From the NCBI RefSeq assembly GCF_016464305.1, contig NZ_JAEIOJ010000003.1:62001-126000 (forward strand): 64,000 nucleotides of DNA. Direction: 5' to 3'. This DNA is from Umezawaea beigongshangensis. Lineage in GTDB: Bacteria; Actinomycetota; Actinomycetes; Mycobacteriales; Pseudonocardiaceae. The notes under the pieces are model-generated. The model had not been told where the DNA came from. It saw only the letters and a list, made by a program, of their open reading frames with translations, and made no database searches. Position 1 is the stretch's first letter; each line of letters begins with the position of its first letter. The position numbers were made by a program, and so were the translations under genes. This document shows, one piece after another, positions 55,959 through 64,000 of this stretch.

Positions 55959-57794
55959 TCACCCCTCGTCCATGCCGCCCATGAGCAGCGGGAGGCGGTT
56001 CGGGCCCCCGGCCGCGACGCGCACGGGAACACCCCAGTCCTGCCTGGTCAACCGGCACACCGGGTGCTCCACCGACGGGTCGTCGGTGCAGCTCGCCGCC
56101 TGCGCCACGACGTGCAGCACACCCCCGGTGACGCCCTCGGCGACCCGCAGCACGCGGGTCAGGTCCGTGCCGACGCCCGCACCCCCGACCAGCAGCTCCG
56201 GCGGAGAACTGGTGATCTCCAGCCGGGTCGACGGGCCGTAGCGCTCGTCCAGCTTCGTGCCGGCGGGCGGCGTGAAGATCACCGACAGCTCCAGCTCGCC
56301 GGTGCCGATGTCCGACGGGGGCCGCTTCACCTCGTGCGCGTCGCCCGCGACGAGCGTCGCCGCGACGCCCGGCGCCACCGGACGCTCCAGGCGGTGCGCC
56401 GCCGAGGCGACGACGACCAGCTCGCCGTCGACGAGGACCGCGTCCGACGGCTCGGCGATCCCGCTCGCGAGGGTGGACACCTCGTCGGTGGCGGGGTCGT
56501 AGCGGCGCAGCGCGCCGTTGTAGGTGTCGGCGATCGCGACGCTGCCGTCCGGCAGGGCGGTGACGCCCAGCGGGTGCTGGAGCAGCGCGTCGTCGGCGAG
56601 GCCGTCGCGGTGCCCGAAGTGGAACAGGCCGCGCCCCACGGCGGTGTGCACGACGCGGTCGGCGTCGAGCCAGCGCAGCGCCGACGTCTCCGAGTCGACC
56701 AGCCACAGCCGGTCGCCGTCTGCGGCGAGGCCGGAGGTCTGCGCGAAGAACGCCTCCTGCGCGGGGCCGTCGTTCAGGCCCTCCACGGTGGTCCCGGCGA
56801 GCCGGACGACCGTCCCGGCGACGGGGTCGAAGAGGCCGAGGGTGTGGTTTCCGGCCATCGCGACGGCGACCCCGTTCGCGGGCTCCCACCACGCCACGTC
56901 CCACGGGCTGGTCAGGTCGATCTCCCCGGCCGGGCCGTCGGTGTCGCCACCGCGCCACTGCTCACCCGTCCCGGCGACCGTGGTGACCTCGCCGGTGTCC
57001 AGGTCCACGCCGCGCAGCAGGTGGTTCACCGTGTCGGCGACGACGGCGTGGTAGCCGACGCGCTCCGCGACCTCGGCGGGCAGCAGCGCGATGCCGGCGG
57101 GCTCGGAGAAGCTGGGCCGCTCGCCGTCGGCACGCCCGCGCTCACCCGTGCCGATGCGCCGCAGGACCGTCTCGCCGTCGGCCGCCAGCTCCACCAGCCC
57201 GTGGTGGGCGGAGTCGGAGACGAGCAGCGTGCCGCCGGGCGTGAGCACGGCCTTGGCGGGGAAGCGCAGCTCGGTCTCGGGCGGCGGCGGAGGCACGAAC
57301 GGGCCGTCGCCGCGGTGCAGCGTCCCCTTGGCGCCGTGCTCGGCGACGAGTTCGGAGACGATCTGCCGCAGGGCGTCCACATGGCCCTCACCAGCGGCGA
57401 CGTGCACGACGTACCCCTCGGGGTCGACGAGCACGAGCGTCGGCCACGCCTTCACCGCGTACGCCTGCCAGGTCGTCAGCTCGGGGTCGTCCAGCACCGG
57501 GTGGTGCACCTCGTAGCGCTCGACGGCGGCAGCGAGCGCGGCCGGATCGGCCTCGTGGACGAACTTCGGCGAGTGGACGCCGACCGTCACCAGCACGTCG
57601 GAGAACTCGGCCTCCAGCGGCCGCAGCTCGTCCAGGACGTGCAGGCAGTTGATGCAGCAGAAGGTCCAGAAGTCGAGCAGGGCGATCTTGCCGCGCAGAT
57701 CGGCGAGCCGGACCTGCTCGCCGCCGGTGTTGAGCCAGCCTCGGCCGACGAGTTCGGGGGCACGGACGCGGGCACGGCGTTGCACAGATGTCAC
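55959..57794 (-). CDS. thioredoxin-like/NHL-repeat fusion (NHLRC2-like)
   Basis: 611 aa from GTG 57794. The N-terminal thioredoxin-like domain (residues 10-160) has the active motif FWTFCCINCLHVLDELRPLE. The middle is a six-bladed NHL beta-propeller: PAKAVLTPGGTLLVSDSAHH, VADTVNHLLRGVDLDTGEVT, LTSPWDVAWWEPANGVAVAM, LQHPLGVTALPDGSVAIADT. The end has a beta-sandwich-like region with two Cys. No signal peptide is visible from this start. It resembles human NHLRC2. Role in thiol redox is inferred. Confidence 0.87.
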   Translation of the reverse strand: MTSVQRRARVRAPELVGRGWLNTGGEQVRLADLRGKIALLDFWTFCCINCLHVLDELRPLEAEFSDVLVTVGVHSPKFVHEADPAALAAAVERYEVHHPVLDDPELTTWQAYAVKAWPTLVLVDPEGYVVHVAAGEGHVDALRQIVSELVAEHGAKGTLHRGDGPFVPPPPPETELRFPAKAVLTPGGTLLVSDSAHHGLVELAADGETVLRRIGTGERGRADGERPSFSEPAGIALLPAEVAERVGYHAVVADTVNHLLRGVDLDTGEVTTVAGTGEQWRGGDTDGPAGEIDLTSPWDVAWWEPANGVAVAMAGNHTLGLFDPVAGTVVRLAGTTVEGLNDGPAQEAFFAQTSGLAADGDRLWLVDSETSALRWLDADRVVHTAVGRGLFHFGHRDGLADDALLQHPLGVTALPDGSVAIADTYNGALRRYDPATDEVSTLASGIAEPSDAVLVDGELVVVASAAHRLERPVAPGVAATLVAGDAHEVKRPPSDIGTGELELSVIFTPPAGTKLDERYGPSTRLEITSSPPELLVGGAGVGTDLTRVLRVAEGVTGGVLHVVAQAASCTDDPSVEHPVCRLTRQDWGVPVRVAAGGPNRLPLLMGGMDEG

Positions 57795-58049
57795 GTCGGG
57801 ATTCAACACGCCGCACGCCGTGCGCTGTTCCCGTTCCGCGGTGTGAGCTGCCACGTGGTCGTGGGAAGCCGAACCGTTCCACCGCAGACCCTGGACGACC
57901 GAACCGCGCCAGCGCACCACCGGCAGCAGCAGCGAATTTCACAGACGGTCACCCGATCGACGAGTTCTCCTGTCCGGTGCCGGACCGAGCGCGAAGATCG
58001 ACCGGTGACGGCAACCGCACGGGAGAAGCGCGACGAGGGGGGAAAGTAC

Positions 58050-58130
58050 GTGCGACGTCCGGACGGCAAGCTCGCAGGTGACCGCAGCGAGAACCGTCAG
58101 CACCTCGACAAGAAGATCATTTCAGATTGA
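58050..58130 (+). CDS. possible 26-aa (or 41-aa) basic peptide
   Basis: GTG 58050 follows GAGGGGGG by about 7 nt and opens VRRPDGKLAGDRSENRQHLD then KKIISD. An in-frame GTG at 58005 would make it 41 aa. Hydrophilic, strongly charged. No family recognised; the ribosome site is the main support. Confidence 0.35.
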   Translation: MRRPDGKLAGDRSENRQHLDKKIISD

Positions 58131-58727
58131 CCGCAATGATGCGGACGAGAAGAGGGCGAGCCGCCTGGGAAGTCGATAAATTACACAGGTGTGGCAGGGG
58201 TCACTCACATACGTGAATGCAAGGACGTGACTCCGAGTAGCCGCGCGTCAGAACTGGTTGAACCACTCAAGCGTCACAGCGCACCTGCGCAAGCAAGGGG
58301 CGGGTCCGGGCTACCACCCCCCGACCCACCCCCGCCTCTACCTGCGGCAACCCGAACTCGGCGAAGAGACACGGTGTCGCCAGGGCGCCACCTTTCCCCA
58401 CATGGGCATACGGCTTCGCATAAAATCATGTAGTTCAAGCAATGCTTTTCCCGTGAACAGCAGAACCAGGCACAGTTGAGACGCGAGCGCAACTCTGAAG
58501 TGACACCAGGGTCGCATGTGACTCTCGGTAAACACTTTCGTGTTAAGCCATTCCGGGAGCTGCGTTCACGCCGCCACGACCTGCCGGTCATCTCTTCCGC
58601 CCGTGTCCACCATCCGTCTACGCTCAGTCAGCCTTTCAGGGGTGACGTCACCTACCAGACGTGCACCGCTCCAGAAAGGTTCGCACAAATCCGAATCAGA
58701 CCCGAACTCGGCGGAGATGAGAAAGCA
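58131..58727. other. 600-bp intergenic region, relatively AT-rich
   Basis: No convincing gene is seen on either strand. The base composition is lower in GC than the surrounding genes. It contains TCACATACGTGA (58205-58216) and a dyad TAAACAC-N4-GTGTTAA (about 58523-58540), and ends at the small membrane gene and Crp/Fnr gene. It probably holds their promoter and operators. Confidence 0.5.
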
Positions 58728-58928
58728 GTGCAGAACCTCGACGATCGTGCGGTCGTGCTCGTTCTCGGTGTGGTGATCATCGCGTACCTGATCTTCACGG
58801 GCTTCGTGGTGTGGTGGTTGGCGAAGAGCGTTCCTGGTGCGATGGGGCGCGTTCTGCTGGCGGTCGCCGTCCTCGTGGCGGGCCTGCCGGCGATCCTGCA
58901 CGCGCTCAGCACGGCCCTGGGCGGATGA
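58728..58928 (+). CDS. 66-aa two-span membrane protein
   Basis: GTG 58728 has GGAG about 12 nt upstream. Two helices, VLVLGVVIIAYLIFTGFVVW and VLLAVAVLVAGLPAILHALS, joined by a short basic loop (LAKSVPGAMGR). No family recognised. It ends 3 bp before the GTG of the Crp/Fnr gene, so the two are cotranscribed. Confidence 0.65.
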   Translation: MQNLDDRAVVLVLGVVIIAYLIFTGFVVWWLAKSVPGAMGRVLLAVAVLVAGLPAILHALSTALGG

Positions 58929-58931
58929 GCC

Positions 58932-59681
58932 GTGATCACCTCCCCCACGAACCCGGCTCCACCGCGCAAGCGCTGGTTGCGCGGCAGCCTGCTCGACGAA
59001 CTGCCCGCTCACACCGCGGAGGAACTGCTCGCCCAGGGCAGGCCCACGACCTTCGCCGTCGGTGCCACGCTCGCAGAGCAGGGCAACCGCAACTCGCCAC
59101 CGGTGTTCGTCGTGCTCACCGGCGTGGTGAAGGCGACCCGCACCGCGCTGCCCGACAGTCCCCCCACGCTCCTGGGCCTCTACCTGCCGGGGAACGTGCC
59201 CGGTGCAGCGACGGCACTGCTGAGCGCGCAGAGCCACGTCACCTACACGGCCGTCAAGGCCACGACCGCGATAGCAGTTCCCCGTGACGTGTTCGTCTCG
59301 TTCATGAGGACCAGGCACGAGGCCCTCAACGCTCTGTGCACGGCTCTGGCGCACGAGGTCTGCCTGCGCGACGCGGCGCTCTCCTGCGCCACCCTGGACG
59401 TGAGATCGCGTCTGATCGCCTTCCTCGCGCGTCAGCAGGTGATCGGCGGTGTGCGAACTCAACAGGGCGTGATGCTGTCCCTGGGGCTGAGCCAGAGCGA
59501 CTTCGCCGCTGCCATCGGCGCCTCGGAGCCGGCGGTCAGCAAGACGCTCAACACGCTCAAGCGCGAGGGCGTGCTCAGCATCGGGTACAAGTGCCTCTAC
59601 ATCAAGAAGCCGCTCAGCCCGGAGCGTCCCTCGCTCGTCCGCAGGAGAGCCCGCCAGAAGCCGTCCCGGCAATCCCGTTGA
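58932..59681 (+). CDS. Crp/Fnr family transcriptional regulator
   Basis: 249 aa. The cyclic-nucleotide-like beta barrel spans residues 20-130 (LAEQGNRNSPPVFVVLTGVV, LLGLYLPGNVPGAATALLSA). The C-terminal helix-turn-helix is LSQSDFAAAIGASEPAVSKT then LNTLKREGVLSIG. No Fe-S cysteine cluster of FNR is present. A basic tail (RRRARQKPSRQSR) ends the protein. Effector unknown. It is cotranscribed with the two-span protein. Confidence 0.9.
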   Translation: MITSPTNPAPPRKRWLRGSLLDELPAHTAEELLAQGRPTTFAVGATLAEQGNRNSPPVFVVLTGVVKATRTALPDSPPTLLGLYLPGNVPGAATALLSAQSHVTYTAVKATTAIAVPRDVFVSFMRTRHEALNALCTALAHEVCLRDAALSCATLDVRSRLIAFLARQQVIGGVRTQQGVMLSLGLSQSDFAAAIGASEPAVSKTLNTLKREGVLSIGYKCLYIKKPLSPERPSLVRRRARQKPSRQSR

Positions 59682-59789
59682 CCAGGAGACGCACGGGTCA
59701 GCGCACCGGCAGTGCGCGGGTCGGGAACGCACGGGTGGGGTCCCGGGCGCGGCGGGGTGCAGAACGCGTGACCCGCCTGCTCCTGGACG

Positions 59790-59972
59790 TGGACCTCGGC
59801 AGCCGGAGTGGAACCGGATCGGGCAGCCGACGTCGTCCAGCAGGGCGATCGAGGACGGGACGGTCCAGTCGCAGAACGACGCGGTCGCGGCGGCGACGGA
59901 CCGCGGGTGGTCGTCGGGACCGGAGATCTCCTGGACCCGCACGACGCCGGGGTCCGTGCCGATCCGGGCCAC
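59790..59972 (-). pseudogene. possible gene fragment
   Basis: Within the gap 59682-60000 the minus strand has about 60 codons with the GC-rich third positions of coding DNA: VARIGTDPGVVRVQEISGPD, then FCDWTVPSSIALLDDVGCPI and RFHSGC. The frame then turns into non-coding translation, with no stop at a sensible place. It reads like the remnant of a gene. Family unknown. Confidence 0.3.
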
Positions 59973-60000
59973 CGGGGTGCTCGCGCACCACTCCCGCCGA

Positions 60001-60390
60001 TCATCGCGAGGTCGACGGCCGGACGGCGCGGGGGCCCAGGACGTTCGCGCCCAGTTCGCCCACGCGGCGGCGCAGTGCGCGGTCGGCGGTGACCACGGTG
60101 GTGTGCCGGTCCTGCCCCCTGGCGCGGACCACCTGGACGATCGTGTCGTCGCCGGAGCCCTCCGCGGCGACCACCTCGACCCCGCCGGTGCTCCGCACGT
60201 GCCTCGCGGCTCCCTCCACGACGAGGACGATCTCCAGCGGCGGGCGCGGTCCCGCGCCGGGCAGCCCCCGCTCGGCGAGCGGGACCAGGGCGTCGCGGAG
60301 CCGAGCCGCCGCACCGGCGCGATCACGCCACCAGCCGTCCGGGACGGAACCGACGACGTTGGCCGCGTCCACGACCAGCAGCGGGTGCAC
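60001..60390 (-). CDS. NYN/PIN-like domain protein
   Basis: 129 aa. LLVVDAANVVGSVPDGWWRD holds the first acidic residues and the DxxN motif of NYN/PIN nucleases; VVAAEGSGDDTIVQVV and VVTADRALRRRVGELG carry the later acidic residues. This is the actinomycete group of small NYN proteins; an RNase activity is likely but unproven. It lies 18 bp after the peptidase gene on the same strand. Confidence 0.8.
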   Translation of the reverse strand: MHPLLVVDAANVVGSVPDGWWRDRAGAAARLRDALVPLAERGLPGAGPRPPLEIVLVVEGAARHVRSTGGVEVVAAEGSGDDTIVQVVRARGQDRHTTVVTADRALRRRVGELGANVLGPRAVRPSTSR

Positions 60391-60408
60391 GGCGTCGAGT
60401 CTGCTCGG

Positions 60409-61782
60409 CTACAGGCGCGGTCGCAGGGCGAACCGCACCTGGTCGGGGTCCGGCAGGTCCGCGCCGCGACCGGCCGCGGCCGGTGCGTCGACCCCGGCCC
60501 AGCGGCGCACCGTCGCGGCGGCCCGCGCGCTCTGCGGCTCGGGAAGCTTCGCGATGTTCGCGCCGTGGTTGCCGCCCGGCACGGTGAAGCTGAACGAGTC
60601 GCGGGTGCCGGGCCCGAGGCGGAACGGCTCCGCGCCCCACGGGTCGTTCTCGCCGTGGACGAACAACAGTGTGCTGCCCTGCCAGCGGACCCACGCGTCG
60701 ACGTCGACCATCACGCCGGGCTGGTGGCGCACCGGGATGTCGCGCGGGACGAACGAGCGCGGCACGTCCTGCCCGCGGTGCAGCAGCAGGTCGGCGAGGT
60801 GGTCCTCGCGCACCGCGGGGTACCCGAGCTGCGTCCCCGCTTGCTGGTAGTAGACGACGTAGGGATCGATGCCCTCGTCGCTGAAGAAGCCGACACCGAC
60901 GACCGCGTCGAGGAACGCGTACAGCTCGTCGGTGGTGGCGCCGTCGCCCGGCACGCTCGCGCAATCGGCCTGCGTGGAGTACTGCCAGAACGTGAACGGC
61001 GTCTCGATCACCATCAGGTCGAGGGCCTTGTCGGGCGTGCCGAAGATCCGCGAGTAGGAGTTGCCGCTCGCGACCATGCGGGCGGTGAACTCCCCCCGCC
61101 GCTGGAGCACCTGCCGCTGCACCCCGTCGAGGCGGGCGCGGCACGCGGGGTCGTCCCCGGCTTCCGCGATGAACTCGGCGTAGGCGTCGTGGTGGTCGAT
61201 CACGTCGTTCGGGGCGACGTAGGCGATGGTGGCGTCGACGTCGCGGGGGAAGAAGCGCCGGTGGTAGACCGAGGTCATGCCGCCCTTGCTGGCTCCGGTG
61301 GACAACCAGGCCGCGCGGTAGATCGAGCGGAACGCCCGCACGACGCGGTGGTGGTCGTTCGCGGCCTGCCAGATCGTGAGGTCGCGCCAGTCGGCCGGTT
61401 GCGGGCGGGACGGTTCGAAGAACCGCTGCTCGGTGCTGATCTGGTTGCCCTCGACGAGCCGCGCCGGCTCGGACAGCCCGGGGCCGGACAGGTCGTAGCC
61501 GGAGGTGTGCAGGACCGTGGGGCGGTCGGCGTCCCGGTGCAGCAGCGAGATCCGCTGCTCGAACGTTCCCCGCTCCGGGCGCCGGTGGTCCACGGGCTGC
61601 CGGTAGCCGAGGACGAAGTAGCGCAGGCCGCTGACGGTGGTCTCGCTGATGATCCGGACACCGGGAACGGCGGCGACGAGGTCTCGGACGTCGGGTGCCG
61701 CCGCGCTGGCGTGGCCGGTGGTGGCGGCGAGCTGGACCACGGCCAGTGCGGTGGCGACGATCGTGCGGAGCAGCCGTCCCAC
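60409..61782 (-). CDS. secreted S37-type prolyl tripeptidyl aminopeptidase
   Basis: 457 aa from GTG 61782 (GGGGG 5 nt upstream). A signal peptide (TIVATALAVVQLAATTGHAS, cut near AAA) precedes the alpha/beta-hydrolase domain. STGASKGGMTSVYHRRFFPR is the S37 nucleophile motif; VAPNDVIDHHDAYAEFI, LLFVHGENDPWGAEPF (Asp) and PGGNHGANI (His) follow. It matches the Streptomyces tripeptidyl aminopeptidases that trim secreted peptides. The intervals 61783-62058 and 59682-59789 hold no other gene that I can see. Confidence 0.9.
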   Translation of the reverse strand: MGRLLRTIVATALAVVQLAATTGHASAAAPDVRDLVAAVPGVRIISETTVSGLRYFVLGYRQPVDHRRPERGTFEQRISLLHRDADRPTVLHTSGYDLSGPGLSEPARLVEGNQISTEQRFFEPSRPQPADWRDLTIWQAANDHHRVVRAFRSIYRAAWLSTGASKGGMTSVYHRRFFPRDVDATIAYVAPNDVIDHHDAYAEFIAEAGDDPACRARLDGVQRQVLQRRGEFTARMVASGNSYSRIFGTPDKALDLMVIETPFTFWQYSTQADCASVPGDGATTDELYAFLDAVVGVGFFSDEGIDPYVVYYQQAGTQLGYPAVREDHLADLLLHRGQDVPRSFVPRDIPVRHQPGVMVDVDAWVRWQGSTLLFVHGENDPWGAEPFRLGPGTRDSFSFTVPGGNHGANIAKLPEPQSARAAATVRRWAGVDAPAAAGRGADLPDPDQVRFALRPRL

Positions 61783-62058
61783 GCGCACCCCCGGGGGTCG
61801 ATCGCGGCTGGTGGGATCACCGTAGCGACGCGGAGATCCCCCGGTAACCGGCCGTTCGGGGGCTGTGAACGCCACTCGGGTTCAGCGAGAGGGCGCCAGC
61901 ACGCCCCCCACCCGTCCCAGGGGGACGGCCCCGCGCCCAGCGTACCGCTCCCCGCCCCCTCCACGGCCGTCCGCGCGCGATCTGTGGACAGCTCGGACCC
62001 TGTGGACAACTCAGCGTCCGCCGGGCTGTCGTCGCTGGTCAGAGGCCGTCAAGGGGCG

Positions 62059-62955
62059 TCAGGAGGTGCTGTCGGGGCGGTGGCCGCCCGGCCAGCTGGC
62101 GAAGTACGCGGCCACCACGTCGTCGGCGCCGTGCCCCTGCGAGACGGCTCGGCGCAGCCGCGCGCCGACCGCTTCGGCGACGTCGAGCTGCACCCCGGCG
62201 AGGATCGCGGCCTCGGCGACCAGGCGGGCGTCCTTCTCGGCGTTGGCGGCGGAGAAGCTGGGCTCGTAGTTCTCCGCGATGACGGCGCGTCCCTTGCCCT
62301 GGAGGTACGGGCTGTCGACGCCTCCGCCGGACACGGCGTCGAGGAAGTCGTGCGGGTCGACGTCGAGTCCCTGCGCGAGGGCGATCGCCTCGCCGGTGGC
62401 GCCGACGATCGCGAGGACCCAGCTGTTGGCGACGAGCTTGAGCCGCGATCCCGCCGCTCCGGCGCCGGAGTCGCCGACCCACCGGGTGCGGTGGCCGATG
62501 GTGTCGAAGATCGGCTGGACCCGATCGCGGATCTCCGGCGCTCCGGCGGCGAGCACGACCAGTTCGCCGTTCTCGGCGGGCTGCTGGGAGCCGAGGACGG
62601 GGGCGTCGACGAAGGCGACGCCGAGTTCGTCGGCGAGCCGGGCGTGGTGTTCGGTGGCGTGGACGCCGACGGTGCTGGACTGAATCCAGACCGCGTCACT
62701 CGACAGGGCGTCCGCCACTGCGGTGATGGTCTCGGTGACGGCCGAGCCGTCGCTCAGCAGGGTGATGATCACGTCGGCGCCGGAGACGGCGTCGGCGGGC
62801 GTGTCGGTCACCAGCACCCCGCGGGCGGTGAGCGGTTCGGCGCGGGAGCGGGTGCGGTTCCAGGCGCGGACGGTGAAGCCGTCGGCTGCGAGGTTGGCTG
62901 CGACGGGCAGACCCAGGATGCCGGTGCCGAGCACCGCGACAGTGGTTTGCGGCAT
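62059..62955 (-). CDS. NAD-dependent beta-hydroxyacid dehydrogenase (3-hydroxyisobutyrate dehydrogenase-like)
   Basis: 298 aa. Rossmann motif VLGTGILGLPVAANLAADGF, WNRTRSRAEPL, then FVDAPVLGSQQPAENGELVV (substrate loop) and KLVANSWVLAIVGATGEAIA, where the catalytic Lys-x3-Asn is KLVAN. A C-terminal helical domain follows. It is a member of the 6-phosphogluconate dehydrogenase-like superfamily; substrate could be an imine or hydroxyacid. Stands alone, with gene-free flanks. Confidence 0.87.
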   Translation of the reverse strand: MPQTTVAVLGTGILGLPVAANLAADGFTVRAWNRTRSRAEPLTARGVLVTDTPADAVSGADVIITLLSDGSAVTETITAVADALSSDAVWIQSSTVGVHATEHHARLADELGVAFVDAPVLGSQQPAENGELVVLAAGAPEIRDRVQPIFDTIGHRTRWVGDSGAGAAGSRLKLVANSWVLAIVGATGEAIALAQGLDVDPHDFLDAVSGGGVDSPYLQGKGRAVIAENYEPSFSAANAEKDARLVAEAAILAGVQLDVAEAVGARLRRAVSQGHGADDVVAAYFASWPGGHRPDSTS

Positions 62956-63005
62956 GGGGGAAGCGTGTCACCCCGCCGCTCTCGGCGCGCTCCGGGACAC
63001 GAGAA

Positions 63006-63050
63006 ACCCCGCGTTGCTGCCGGGTCGGGGGTCCGACAGCAACGCGGGGT
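63006..63050. terminator. hairpin
   Basis: ACCCCGCGTTGCTG pairs with CAGCAACGCGGGGT around a 17-nt loop, in the gap upstream of the dehydrogenase. Confidence 0.65.
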
Positions 63051-63147
63051 CATCTGGAACATCGAGAAGCCGTTGCGATCCGTTACACACCGGTTGATCT
63101 GTGACCCGAGTCACCACTCGTCCGTGCGACTCCTCCGCAACAGCAAC

Positions 63148-63180
63148 AGGGCCCGGCGCGCGGGAGGTGCGCCGGGCCCT
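63148..63180. terminator. hairpin followed by pyrimidine tract
   Basis: AGGGCCCGGCGC pairs with GCGCCGGGCCCT; GCTCTTCCCCCCTTT follows on the plus strand. The interval 63051-63147 holds no gene that I can see. Confidence 0.75.
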
Positions 63181-63259
63181 GCTCTTCCCCCCTTTGTGAC
63201 TCGCGCGCGCCGACCGGGGGCTGCCCGGTGTCGATCGGGCGTCGGTGCAGCGCGATGTC

Positions 63260-63406
63260 TCAGCGCAGGTTCGTCGCCTGGGCCTGCGCCATGACGATCA
63301 GCTCGTGGCGCATCGCGGTCGTGGCCGCGTTGTCGATCGCACGGTTGACCGCCTTGCGGTTGCGAGCCTCAACACGACGAGCGCGAAGCTTCGCGGCGAT
63401 GTTCAT
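63260..63406 (-). CDS. 48-aa basic small protein
   Basis: MNIAAKLRARRVEARNRKAV, then NRAIDNAATTAMRHELIVMA and QAQATNLR. Helical, Arg/Ala-rich, no membrane helix. It looks like the short basic proteins widely kept in actinomycetes, but I cannot name the family. ATG 63406 lies 12 nt after AGAGGG; ATG 63418 is an alternative with that site too close. A stable hairpin lies downstream (63148). Confidence 0.6.
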   Translation of the reverse strand: MNIAAKLRARRVEARNRKAVNRAIDNAATTAMRHELIVMAQAQATNLR

Positions 63407-63758
63407 CGCTGTATTCATCCCTCTCGAAAACCTTGGTTGACCCTGTGACACAAGTATGCACCTTTGAGTCGCCTGGCGCACGCGTTTCAACGGTGAGGTG
63501 GGGCACAAGCCTACGAATCAACGGTGTCAACCACTGTTCACCCAGCTTTCCCCCGACACAGGCACGTTCCGCCGAATGGGGGACACAGCCCGAGCGGCTC
63601 GCGCGGGAACGGCCCCGGACAGGCCCGGACGACGCCGCGCGGAGGAGAACCGCTGGTGGGAGGACCGGTCCTCGCGACCGAGCGGGAAGCGGCCGAGGTG
63701 CACCGCGGTGAGAGCGCGACGGTTGCGCGCGGGGCGTCGGCGCGGGTTGGCTCGGGGC

Positions 63759-64000
63759 ATGGCTGAAGTGGTGACCAGGGGAATCGGCAGGGTCGAGCGG
63801 ACCGCCGACCGCGCGCAGGTGGACGTCAGCTTCGAGACGGTCGGCGGTGACCGCGACGAGGCGGTCACCCGGCTGACGGAGCAGGTGCGCGCGGTGGAGC
63901 CGCTGCTCGGCGGCGACGGCGTGGAGGTGCGGTCGCGCACCCTGTCGGTGCACGACAACTGGGACGGCGAGCGGCGCGCGGGCAGCCGGGCGGTGCAGCA
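63759..64000 (+). CDS. SIMPL domain (DUF541) protein, cut by window edge
   Basis: An ATG at 63759 opens an uninterrupted frame to the end of the window: MAEVVTRGIGRVERTADRAQ, VDVSFETVGGDRDEAVTRLT, then VRSRTLSVHDNWDGERRAGS. The GxGxVERTADRA opening and RSRTLSVHDNWDGERR stretch are typical of SIMPL proteins. It lacks a signal peptide at this start. The 3' part is outside the window, so length cannot be judged. The interval 63407-63758 holds nothing else that I can see. Confidence 0.75.
   Translation, partial: MAEVVTRGIGRVERTADRAQVDVSFETVGGDRDEAVTRLTEQVRAVEPLLGGDGVEVRSRTLSVHDNWDGERRAGSRAVQ

Noticed and set aside
59956-63294. 1112-codon open frame on the plus strand
   Set aside because: Antisense to three real minus-strand genes (NYN, S37 peptidase, dehydrogenase) with shadow-like composition.

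Overview
The window is very GC-rich, non-repetitive chromosomal DNA of an actinomycete. Gene content points to the Pseudonocardiaceae (Saccharothrix/Actinosynnema/Lentzea type): an XRE regulator paired with a DUF397 gene, HspR/HAIR heat-shock control, a DasR-type operator, ESX-style secreted proteins and many apparently leaderless GTG starts. From memory, and not checked by any search, several genes follow the order of the Mycobacterium tuberculosis Rv0321-Rv0385 region: dcd next to a tRNA-Gly, etfD, dnaK-grpE-dnaJ-hspR, DUF3151, fba, DedA, trmH-like, pyrE, clpB and a flavohaemoglobin. No genus can be named from the sequence alone.

Layout. 1-5 kb: a FUSC-type transporter cut by the window edge, DUF3151, a 28-aa membrane peptide, a polytopic membrane protein, class II aldolase and an SDR enzyme. 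5-13 kb: a YciI protein, an ECF sigma factor, a CGNR protein, an amino-sugar pair (ROK kinase plus NagA) behind a DasR-like site, a DedA protein, a TetR/hydrolase pair with twin operators, and a GlcD-type oxidase. 13-24 kb: a second DedA, WrbA, a divergent LacI/sugar-kinase-like pair, a GH76 mannanase, an RNA methyltransferase, pyrE and a three-gene type VII substrate operon. 23-35 kb: the heat-shock block (clpB; dnaK-grpE-dnaJ-hspR, with HAIR elements in front of clpB and twice in front of dnaK), interrupted by a MarR/DHA2 efflux pair and a flavohaemoglobin. 35-44 kb: DUF4097, EtfD, XRE/DUF397, a secreted SGNH-CBM2 esterase, a cation diffusion facilitator and dcd.

44.7-46.8 kb is the one clearly accessory segment. 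A tRNA-Gly(CCC) 3' end and the following terminator are duplicated 0.92 kb downstream. A single unrecognised gene lies between the copies, and an N-terminally truncated tyrosine integrase follows. This looks like tandem integration followed by decay.

46.8-64 kb: a methyltransferase, a sodium:solute symporter, a FadE5-like acyl-CoA dehydrogenase, DUF1206, a VanW protein, a GroES-like protein, a thioredoxin-NHL protein, a Crp/Fnr regulator, an S37 peptidase, a 3-hydroxyisobutyrate-dehydrogenase-like enzyme and a SIMPL protein cut by the edge.

The most interesting signal is a shared palindrome of the form TTACT-N4-AGTAA/GGTAA. It lies 40-80 bp before three genes far apart in the window: an SDR enzyme, EtfD (ETF:menaquinone oxidoreductase) and FadE5. 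This suggests a fatty-acid oxidation regulon whose regulator is not in the window.
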